Below are positions 26,104 to 32,974 of a DNA stretch of 32,974 nucleotides, piece after piece (positions within the stretch are counted from its first letter, which is position 1; every line of letters starts with the position of its first letter). The translations under genes and the position numbers were made by a program. This DNA comes from Acidobacteriota bacterium. Its GTDB lineage: Bacteria; Acidobacteriota; Aminicenantia; Aminicenantales; Saccharicenantaceae. Where the stretch lies: assembly GCA_029571905.1 (NCBI GenBank), contig JAKPXU010000003.1:1-32974 (forward strand). Reading direction: 5' to 3'. The notes beneath the pieces were generated by a model. That model ran no database searches, was not told the origin of the DNA, and saw nothing but the letters and a program-made list of their open reading frames with translations.

Positions 26104-27624
26104 ATGAGTGTCGTCGTCGATGGACATTTGACCGTTGAGCAACTGGTCAGCGTGGCCAGGGGGATGGAGAAAGTTGAACTTCATCCAGAGGCTCGCCAGC
26201 GAATTAATCGCTGCCGCTCTTTGCTTGAGGAAAAAATCAAAAAAAATGAAATTATGTACGGGGTAAACACCGGTATTGGCGAACTGGCCAATGTGGTCTT
26301 GACCCCGGAACAGGTAGAAAAATTTCAAAGATATATTGTTTACAGTCATGCAGCTGGCTACGGCCAGCCGATGCCCCAGGAAGTGGTAAGGGGAGCCATG
26401 CTCTCCAGGATCAGCTGCCATGCTCATGGCCATTCAGGCCTAAGGCTGGAAGTGGTAGAAAAACTGGTTGAGTTGCTAAACAAGGGAGTGACGCCTGTAG
26501 TCTGTGAAAAGGGCTCGGTTGGAGCCTGTGGCGACCTATCACCGATGTCCCAGATGGCGCTTGTGCTGATGGGTGAGGGCGAGGCTTTTTATCAGGGAGA
26601 AAGATGGCCGGCCAGGGAAGCTCTGAAAAAAGCGGGAATCGAGCCGGTGGTTTTTCAGGCCCGTGATGGTCTGGCTACCATTAACGGTTCCAATATGATT
26701 ACTGCTCTGGGGGCGCTGGAAGTGGACGATGCCTGGCGGTGGCTGAAGAATTCAGAGATAGTGGCGGGTATGACGTTAGAAGTGCTCAATGCTAATATGA
26801 AAGCCTATGATGAACGGGTTCATAAGGTTCGTGGTTATCCGGGAGCTATCACCTCGGCTGAAAACATTAGAAAAATAACCGCTGGCTCAGAGTTGCTGGC
26901 TCAGCCCGGTAAAAAAGTGCAGGATGCTTATAGTTTGAGGAGTATTGCCCAGGTGGTAGGAGCGGCCAGAGATTCCTGGCAATGGGCCAGACAGATGATA
27001 GAAATTGAACTTAACGGAGCGGCTGACAATCCGATCTTTTTCCCTGAAGAAGAGGAGGTTTTGACCGGAGCTAATTTTCAGGGTGTGCCGCAGGCTCTAG
27101 CCCTCGAACTGCTGGGGACAGCTATTACCACGGTCTGTGTTTTGTCAGAGAGGCGGTTAAACAGGTTGATGAATCCAAATTTAAATGTTGGGCTGCCAGC
27201 CTTTCTAACCAGAGGCGCCGGCATGTTTTCCGGTTTGATGCTGTCACAGTACACCTCCGGTGCTCTGGTCTGTGAAAACAGGGTGTTATGCACGCCAGCA
27301 GCTACCGGTTCGATACCGGCGGCAGCTGATCAGGAAGATTTTGTCAGCATGGGCATGACCACCGCCCTCAAGACGAGACAAATTCTAGATAACGCCCAGG
27401 CCATTCTGGCTATCGAATTTATAGCCGCAGCCCAGGCGCTGGACTTTCGTCAGCCTTTAAAGCCTTCCCCGGCAGTGGAAGCGGCCAGACAGGTCATCCG
27501 AAAGCATGTGGCTTTTCTGGATGAAGACAGGCCCCTTTACAATGATATCAATAAGCTCAAAGAGGTTGTTCAGAGGGGAGAAATTCTGGAGGCAGTGGAA
27601 AAAGTCACCGGCCCTCTGGCTTGA
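26104..27624 (+). CDS. aromatic amino acid ammonia-lyase (HAL/PAL/TAL family), histidine ammonia-lyase-like, with atypical Ala-Cys-Gly at the MIO site
   Basis: YGVNTGIGELANV; IVYSHAAGYG; GSVGACGDLSPMSQMALVLMGEGEA; QDAYSLRSIAQVVGAARD; ELNGAADNPIFF; TGANFQGVPQALALE; DQEDFVSMG. Confidence 0.92.
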   Translation: MSVVVDGHLTVEQLVSVARGMEKVELHPEARQRINRCRSLLEEKIKKNEIMYGVNTGIGELANVVLTPEQVEKFQRYIVYSHAAGYGQPMPQEVVRGAMLSRISCHAHGHSGLRLEVVEKLVELLNKGVTPVVCEKGSVGACGDLSPMSQMALVLMGEGEAFYQGERWPAREALKKAGIEPVVFQARDGLATINGSNMITALGALEVDDAWRWLKNSEIVAGMTLEVLNANMKAYDERVHKVRGYPGAITSAENIRKITAGSELLAQPGKKVQDAYSLRSIAQVVGAARDSWQWARQMIEIELNGAADNPIFFPEEEEVLTGANFQGVPQALALELLGTAITTVCVLSERRLNRLMNPNLNVGLPAFLTRGAGMFSGLMLSQYTSGALVCENRVLCTPAATGSIPAAADQEDFVSMGMTTALKTRQILDNAQAILAIEFIAAAQALDFRQPLKPSPAVEAARQVIRKHVAFLDEDRPLYNDINKLKEVVQRGEILEAVEKVTGPLA

Positions 27625-27713
27625 ACCCCAGGATCAATTAGCGAAGTCTGATCTGTTAAAAAGACAGGCGGAGCCGGCTTAATGATGGCGAGAGCAATAA
27701 GGAGAATTGAAAA

Positions 27714-28430
27714 ATGTCAGGCAGAGTAGCCTTAGTTACGGGAGCTACTGGCCATCTGGGTCAGGCTGTGGTTAAAAGGCTGAGCCAGGAAGGCAGTATC
27801 ATGGCTATTCATTATTACCAGAATGAGGCTCTGGCCAGAAAACTTAGAGAACAGGTAGAAAGTCTAGGTGGGCAGGCAGCAATTTTTCCGGCTGATCTGA
27901 CTCAGGAGAGCGGGTCACAAAAGCTCATTCAGGAAGTGATAAATACTTTTGGTCGATTGGATATTCTGGTCAACATGCCAGGGGCTATCAGCTACAAACC
28001 CTGGGATGAACTGGTTCAGAGTGATTGGGAAGGCATTTTTAGATCTAATCTCGAGAGTTCCTATTTTTGCTTGAAACAGGCCCTACCAGCCATGCGGTCC
28101 AGGAAATGGGGTAGAATTATCAACATTGGCTTTCATCTGGTCGAACACCTTGGTTCGTTTCCAGGCATAACTCCCTATGCTGTGGCTAAAACCGGTCTTC
28201 TCATTCTGACCAGGACGGCGGCTGTGGCCGAGGTGGCTAACAATATCACAGTTAATATGGTCTCGCCCGGACTGATGGAGGGAGGCAACCTGCCTGCTGG
28301 TTTGAAGCTAAAGCCGGGCCAGATAGGAAAGGCGGAAGATGTGGCTGAAGCGGTAGCTTTCCTGGTCTCAGAGCAGGCCCAGGCTATCACCGGTGTCAAC
28401 CTAATTGTAGCCGGAACCTGGAAGATGTGA
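27714..28430 (+). CDS. SDR-family NAD(P)-dependent oxidoreductase-like protein (non-canonical catalytic Ser position)
   Basis: Rossmann ALVTGATGHLGQAVVKRL; LDILVNMPGAISYKPW (NMPG instead of NNAG); YAVAK (Y155, K159); SPGLMEGG; ITGVNLIVAGTWKM. Confidence 0.9.
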   Translation: MSGRVALVTGATGHLGQAVVKRLSQEGSIMAIHYYQNEALARKLREQVESLGGQAAIFPADLTQESGSQKLIQEVINTFGRLDILVNMPGAISYKPWDELVQSDWEGIFRSNLESSYFCLKQALPAMRSRKWGRIINIGFHLVEHLGSFPGITPYAVAKTGLLILTRTAAVAEVANNITVNMVSPGLMEGGNLPAGLKLKPGQIGKAEDVAEAVAFLVSEQAQAITGVNLIVAGTWKM

Positions 28431-28452
28431 TTCTCAGGTCAAAAGTCAATTG

Positions 28453-28461
28453 TGTTATAAT
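28453..28461 (+). promoter_or_regulatory. candidate extended -10 promoter element TGTTATAAT
   Basis: TG-N-TATAAT at 28453-28461 upstream of the GTG start at 28507; no good -35 found. Confidence 0.45.
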
Positions 28462-28506
28462 TAAAAGCCGTTTTCTGCTTTAAATATAATAATGGAGATA
28501 TAGAAA

Positions 28507-29991
28507 GTGAAAACTGCTAAAAAGGCAGTCGTCGGGAGAAAACTATATCTGTTAGCTCTTCCCCTGGCGAGCATGGTTTTTTTCTTTTTCTCCTGTCAGA
28601 CTGAAGAGTCACTCAGAAAAAGCAGGATTGAGCAGCTGGAAAAGGGCCTCTATCGGGCGGTTTATTTTAAAGGACAGATGCCCGAAAAACTTAAGCTGGC
28701 CGATCGCCTTCAGTTTTTTAAAGTTCCAGGAATAAGCCTGGCGGTCGTTGACAAGGACAGGGTTGATTGGTTTAAGACCTATGGTTACAGAGATATCATT
28801 AAATACGAGAAGCTAACACCGGACACGGTTTTTCAGGTTGGCGAGCTCAGCCAGCCAGTGGCAGCGGCTGTCGTTCTGGCCGAGGTGGCTAGAGGACATT
28901 TGAAACTCGAAGAAGAAGTTGGTTCATATTATGAAAATCTGATCTTTGCTGGTCGGAAATTTCGGCCACAGGGAAGAATATCTTTTACTCTATCACAGCT
29001 TTTAAGCCATTCAGCTGGTTTTTATCCCTGGACGTCAGCCGGTTATCCAGGAGGAGCTGAACTGCCCGATTTAATTCAGGTTTTAAAGGGAGAAGGACCG
29101 GCCAGCAATTTTTTTAGCTGGCGCGGTTTCGACCAGCAGGCGGGTATCAGGTATTCTGATTTCAATTATGTTCTTTTGCAGCAATTTCTTGAAGAGAAAA
29201 CCGGCAAGAAGCTGTCAGAACTGGCGAGGGAAGATATATTTGGACCGCTCGAGATAAAAATGACTGGCTGGCATTTACCGGAAACAGCTGATGCGGCTAC
29301 CGGTCATGCCAGGGAAGGCGTGGCGGTAGAAGGCGGCTATTATCGGTATCCTGAAGAAGCTGCTCGTGGTCTGTGGTCAAACCCCCTTGATTACCTGAAA
29401 TTTGTCCTGGAAGTTATGGCTTGCGCTCAGGGGAAAAGTGGTGGTCTCCTGCCGCCTGAGCTGGCCAGGCGGATGCTTTCAGCTGATCCCCGTCAACCTG
29501 GACTCGGTTTCAGGCTGGAAGGTGAACGGGAAAAGTTTAAGATCTACATGAAAGGCAGAACCCATGGCTTTCGCTCAGTTCTGGTTATTTATCCAGCCCT
29601 GGGGCAGGGTGCGCTGATTATGGCCAACAGTGATAATGGCGGCCTGCTGCTGGACGAAATTATCAAAGGGCTATCAGTTATTTATGACTGGCCTGATTTT
29701 AAGCCTGAAGAAAAACCTTTATACCGGCTTGATCCCTCTGTTTATCAGCAATATGTTGGCCGTTATGAAGTCAACGGTTCCTATTATCTCGATATCAGCT
29801 TTGAAGATTATTATTTAGTGGTTCATCCGACAGGTCAAACTCCGACCAAATTTTATGTCGAAACTCAGACCATATTTTTTTCGGTTGATCCTTTTCTCCG
29901 TATCAAATTTAATCTGGATGACAACGGCCAGGTTACTGGCTTGACTCTCTGGCAGGAAGATTATGAAATCAGAGCTCGTAAAATCAGCTGA
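28507..29991 (+). CDS. beta-lactamase/penicillin-binding-like serine hydrolase fold protein, probably catalytically altered lipoprotein
   Basis: FKVPGISLAVVDKDRVDWFKTYGYRDI; VFQVGELSQPVAAAVVLAEVARGHLKLEEEV; IRYSDFNYVLLQQFLEEKTGKKL; THGFRSVLVIYPALGQGALIMANSDNG; DUF3471-like C-terminus YQQYVGRYEVNGSYYLDISFEDYYLVVHPTG; lipobox-like FFSC. Confidence 0.88.
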   Translation: MKTAKKAVVGRKLYLLALPLASMVFFFFSCQTEESLRKSRIEQLEKGLYRAVYFKGQMPEKLKLADRLQFFKVPGISLAVVDKDRVDWFKTYGYRDIIKYEKLTPDTVFQVGELSQPVAAAVVLAEVARGHLKLEEEVGSYYENLIFAGRKFRPQGRISFTLSQLLSHSAGFYPWTSAGYPGGAELPDLIQVLKGEGPASNFFSWRGFDQQAGIRYSDFNYVLLQQFLEEKTGKKLSELAREDIFGPLEIKMTGWHLPETADAATGHAREGVAVEGGYYRYPEEAARGLWSNPLDYLKFVLEVMACAQGKSGGLLPPELARRMLSADPRQPGLGFRLEGEREKFKIYMKGRTHGFRSVLVIYPALGQGALIMANSDNGGLLLDEIIKGLSVIYDWPDFKPEEKPLYRLDPSVYQQYVGRYEVNGSYYLDISFEDYYLVVHPTGQTPTKFYVETQTIFFSVDPFLRIKFNLDDNGQVTGLTLWQEDYEIRARKIS

Positions 29992-30022
29992 GCTTCAATC
30001 CGATTGAACCAAGGTCAGCTGA
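29984..30022. terminator. palindromic region between convergent genes (possible shared terminator)
   Basis: TCAGCTGA (29984-29991) and TCAGCTGA (30015-30022), each self-palindromic, flank TTCAATC-C-GATTGAA (29994-30008); the two stop codons are 3 bp apart. Confidence 0.45.
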
Positions 30023-31059
30023 ACCTTTCTCTTCTGTCCATTTCTTTCCAGGGTCAAAGTGACGGTATCGCCAATTTTATAGTTGTCGAGCAGGTTATAA
30101 AGATCATCAAAAGAAGTAACCTTTTTCCCGTCAACTTCCTTGATGATATCCTGAATAAGGATACGACCGAAACGACCGCGGGTTAAGCCTCTAATGCTCT
30201 TTTTATAAGCTTCAGAGCCAGCCGGCACTTCGTAGATGATCACACCTTCAATGCCTAATCGTCTGGTGTAGCTATCAGGGAGGTAAGTCAGCCCAAGACC
30301 AGGACGGATCACCCTTCCGTACTTGATTATCTGGGGGACGATCTTTTTAATGGTATCAACCGGTATGGCAAAGCCGATACCCGAGGAAGCCCCACTTGGC
30401 GAGATAATCATGGTATTCATTCCGATCAATTCGCCAGCCGAATTTAATAGTGGCCCACCAGAATTTCCAGGATTAATCGAGGCGTCGGTTTGAATCATAT
30501 CCCTGATTGTTACCCCGCCAGTGCCGGGCATGCTTCGACCAAGAGCACTGACGATGCCAGCAGTCACCGTGTGGTCAAAACCAAAGGGATTGCCGATAGC
30601 AATAACCTTCTGACCAACCTGCAGATTAGCCGAAGCCCCTATTTTAATCGGGTTTAAGCCTTTCAGGTTGCCTTCAACTTTCAGGACTGCAATATCTTTG
30701 GCTGGTTCCTTTCCGACCAGCTTTGCTTGCCGCTGATCCTGATTGGGCAAGGTGATGCTGAAAATATCGCCATCTTCGATGACGTGGTAATTGGTGATAA
30801 TATGTCCCTGATCATCCCAGATAAAACCAGAACCTGTACCTCGAGGAATTTTTTCTTCTGTCCAGGTAAAGAAGTCAACGACCAGCTTAATATTGGTCAC
30901 ATAAACAACCGAGTTTTGAGTTCGCTTAACAACATCAATAGTGTTCTTCTCTTCCTCAGTCAACTGGGCGGCAGCTTTCGCTGGCAGAATCGCTACCCAG
31001 ACTGACCAGAGGAAAATAAACAGGACAAGACAGGAAAGATTTGTTTTTTTTGAGATCAT
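29995..31059 (-). CDS. HtrA/DegP-like S1C serine protease with one PDZ domain
   Basis: Signal peptide; catalytic triad contexts ITNYHVIEDG, KDIAVLKVEG, NPGNSGGPLLN; C-terminal PDZ. Confidence 0.95.
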   Translation of the reverse strand: MISKKTNLSCLVLFIFLWSVWVAILPAKAAAQLTEEEKNTIDVVKRTQNSVVYVTNIKLVVDFFTWTEEKIPRGTGSGFIWDDQGHIITNYHVIEDGDIFSITLPNQDQRQAKLVGKEPAKDIAVLKVEGNLKGLNPIKIGASANLQVGQKVIAIGNPFGFDHTVTAGIVSALGRSMPGTGGVTIRDMIQTDASINPGNSGGPLLNSAGELIGMNTMIISPSGASSGIGFAIPVDTIKKIVPQIIKYGRVIRPGLGLTYLPDSYTRRLGIEGVIIYEVPAGSEAYKKSIRGLTRGRFGRILIQDIIKEVDGKKVTSFDDLYNLLDNYKIGDTVTLTLERNGQKRKVQLTLVQSD

Positions 31060-31086
31060 TGGTTTTGTCCTTTATAATAGACTCTT

Positions 31087-31104
31087 TAGCATTATTTAAT
31101 GCTA
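31087..31104. promoter_or_regulatory. 18-bp palindrome TAGCATTA-TT-TAATGCTA upstream of htrA-like gene
   Basis: 8-bp perfect arms, 2-bp centre, 28 bp upstream of the htrA-like start codon on the minus strand; flanked by GACTC direct repeats (31080-31084, 31110-31114). Confidence 0.55.
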
Positions 31105-31161
31105 TTAGGGACTCAATTTCAAGCCAGAAAAACAAAAATAAGGGAGTTAGATGATAGGTGG

Positions 31162-32331
31162 CTACTTGGCTCCAAAGTATCTTTCATTTTTGGGCAAATA
31201 AAATAGAAATATAAGCAGGGCAAAAACTCCGGTCAGAATAAATGGAAATCTGATATTAACCAGGTCGGACAAAAAGCCACAGATCAAGGTTATTATAGCC
31301 CCGGAAGTAAGCTGGATGTTGGAGACCCAACTAAAAGCCAACGTTTGTTCCTCATCCTTGACGGTTGAGCCAACAAAGGTGTGAAGAGAAGGGTAGGTCA
31401 TGAGCATAAATCCACCGAACAACACCAGGGTAACGACCGACAAAACCTGATTGGTGGAAAAGCCAATGATGAAAAGACAGATCGTTGCCCCGGCCAGGCT
31501 GGTCAGAAAAACTCTTTTGCGGCCAAAACGGCGGCTCCACAGGCCATAAAGAGAACCGGTAACTGTTCCCAGGCCAATCCAGAAAGCGAGATAAAGCCCT
31601 GTTCGGCCCATTGGAATATTAAAATTGTTGTGAAGCAAAGACGGGGCAAAAGTAATGGTTACCCACCAGCCGCTGCCTGCCAGGAAAAAGCCCGGAATTA
31701 AATGGCTGATCCTTTTGAGGACTGTTGTCCAGCTGGCCGCTGACAGATCCGGTTTTATCTCCTGGCCGGATGAGACCTGTTTGATTACAGAAACACCGGC
31801 TGCCGTCATAACCAGGCTGATCAGTGACCACAAATAGAGGGGAGTTTTCCAGCCAAAATGCTGGGCGAGGTAACCGGTGGTAATAAAGGCCACCAGTGCC
31901 CCCAGATTGCCTGAACCGCTCTGAATGCCCATGGCATCATCGAGTTCCTGGCCGGAACCAGCCCTCGAGCGGGAAATCCAGGCGATGACTACCGGGTGAT
32001 AAAAACTGGTTACAGCCCTGAGGAAGATATATAGCAAAAGAAGAAGACCGAAGGATTGAGCCAGGGGAATCAGGAAATTGGCCAGGGCAATACCCAGCCC
32101 GCTGATGAGCATCAACCATTTGTATTCATATTTAAATGATAATCTGACTACCCAGAATTGAAGCAGGAGAGTGGTGATCAGTCCCAGATTAGAGAGTAAA
32201 CCGATTTCAGAATATTTTCTGATCAAGAAAGCCTGGCTGTATAGGATGGGGAAAATAGTCGGGGTGACGATGGTAGCGGCATCGGTTAGGGCGTGAAACA
32301 AAGAAGCAGAAATTAGTATTCTCTTTTTCAT
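31162..32331 (-). CDS. MFS transporter (fosmidomycin-resistance-like)
   Basis: 389 aa, about 12 hydrophobic segments; MFS loop motif LYGLWSRRFGRKRVFLTSL; N-terminal SLFHALTDAATIVTPTIFPIL. Confidence 0.88.
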   Translation of the reverse strand: MKKRILISASLFHALTDAATIVTPTIFPILYSQAFLIRKYSEIGLLSNLGLITTLLLQFWVVRLSFKYEYKWLMLISGLGIALANFLIPLAQSFGLLLLLYIFLRAVTSFYHPVVIAWISRSRAGSGQELDDAMGIQSGSGNLGALVAFITTGYLAQHFGWKTPLYLWSLISLVMTAAGVSVIKQVSSGQEIKPDLSAASWTTVLKRISHLIPGFFLAGSGWWVTITFAPSLLHNNFNIPMGRTGLYLAFWIGLGTVTGSLYGLWSRRFGRKRVFLTSLAGATICLFIIGFSTNQVLSVVTLVLFGGFMLMTYPSLHTFVGSTVKDEEQTLAFSWVSNIQLTSGAIITLICGFLSDLVNIRFPFILTGVFALLIFLFYLPKNERYFGAK

Positions 32332-32543
32332 CTCTTTATCTCAGCCTCGATTAAACAGATAATTTACCACCGGCCAGGCTGGCTGGCAAGGGTAACGAAG
32401 CTAATAGGTCGGGCAACTTCAAGCCGTGATAAAATATGGCAAAGAAGATCTAACTTAAGTCTTTAGTCTTTACAATTTGCAACAGGTCATTAGAATTGAA
32501 AAAGACGGAAATGAATATTATTAAAGTTCATGGAGATTAAAAA

Positions 32544-32974
32544 TTGAGTAAAAAAATAATTAATTATTCTGGCTGTTTCGTCTGTGGGCAGGATAATCCC
32601 GTAGGTCTTAAGCTGGATTTTTTCTATGATGAGGAAAAGCAGCTGGCCTGGACCGAATATCAAGCTGAAAAGCAGTATCAGGGTTATCAGGATATTGTCC
32701 ATGGCGGGATTATCTCCTGCCTTTTAGATGAAGTCATGGTTAAAGCTATCATGTCTGAAGGAGTTCTGGCTGTGACCATTAAATTGACCGTTGAGTTTAA
32801 ACAGCCAGCAAGAATCGGTGAGAAAATTAGAGCAGAGGGCTGGGTGACCAGGCGCCCGGGTAAAGGTTTTTTAACAGAAGGCAGACTGGTTGCCGAAGAT
32901 GGGCGACTGATCGCCACCGGGAATGGAATTTATTACCGGGCCGAAGGAGAATTAGCTGAAGAGCTGGAGAAAAG
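32544..32974 (+). CDS. PaaI-like hotdog-fold thioesterase (3' truncated by window edge)
   Basis: TTG start at 32544 after TGGAG; translation LSKKIINYSGCFVCGQDNPVGLKLDFFYDEEKQLAWTEYQAEKQYQGYQDIVHGGIISCLLDEVMVKA...IGEKIRAEGWVTRRPGKGFLTEGRLVAEDGRLIATGNGIYY. Confidence 0.85.
   Translation, partial: MSKKIINYSGCFVCGQDNPVGLKLDFFYDEEKQLAWTEYQAEKQYQGYQDIVHGGIISCLLDEVMVKAIMSEGVLAVTIKLTVEFKQPARIGEKIRAEGWVTRRPGKGFLTEGRLVAEDGRLIATGNGIYYRAEGELAEELEK

Noticed and set aside
1-32974. CRISPR arrays, tRNA/rRNA genes, transposases, integrases or phage genes
   Set aside because: No regularly spaced repeats, cloverleaf-like intergenic sequences or mobile-element proteins were recognised by eye; intergenic regions are short. 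A tRNAscan/Infernal run would be needed for certainty.
1-32974. Frequent CTGGCCAGG/GGCCAGG words suggesting an uptake or Chi-like motif
   Set aside because: Mostly explained by codon preference (CTG, GCC, AGG) inside genes; significance cannot be assessed without a genome-wide count.

Overview
The window looks like a gene-dense chromosomal segment of a Gram-negative-type (diderm) bacterium. It is mostly housekeeping and cell-envelope genes, with no RNA genes, mobile elements or CRISPR arrays that I could support. Taxon is not determinable from sequence alone; the gene style is reminiscent of Aminicenantes/Acidobacteria-like lineages (inference only). Order: two tandem MacB-type ABC permeases (-, the first truncated by the window edge); a stand-alone pyruvate-kinase-C-like protein; an RluB-type pseudouridine synthase; a Lon-family AAA+ protease (-); a GNAT-like protein followed by ribH, nusB, lysS, a LolC/E-type permease, lolD, bamA, an ompH/skp-like gene and fabZ; a LolA-like secreted protein (-); a PAS-GGDEF diguanylate cyclase; a GH97 glycosidase; a SPOR-SpoIID protein; uppP; speE; a small secreted protein (-); a threonine-dehydrogenase-like SDR (-); an aromatic amino acid (HAL-like) lyase; an SDR; a beta-lactamase-fold lipoprotein; an HtrA/Deg protease (-); an MFS transporter (-); and a truncated hotdog thioesterase. 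The most notable signals are: (1) the HAL-like lyase has Ala-Cys-Gly where the MIO-forming Ala-Ser-Gly normally sits; (2) two genes downstream, a serine-beta-lactamase-like protein has lost its SxxK catalytic motif (ELSQ); (3) the SDR between them keeps YxxxK but lacks the usual catalytic Ser; (4) several perfect inverted repeats lie at gene boundaries, including a terminator whose minus-strand U-tract is encoded by the last fabZ codons. I did not find convincing evidence for a wholly new multi-gene system. The lyase/SDR/pseudo-hydrolase neighbourhood is the best candidate for unusual biology.
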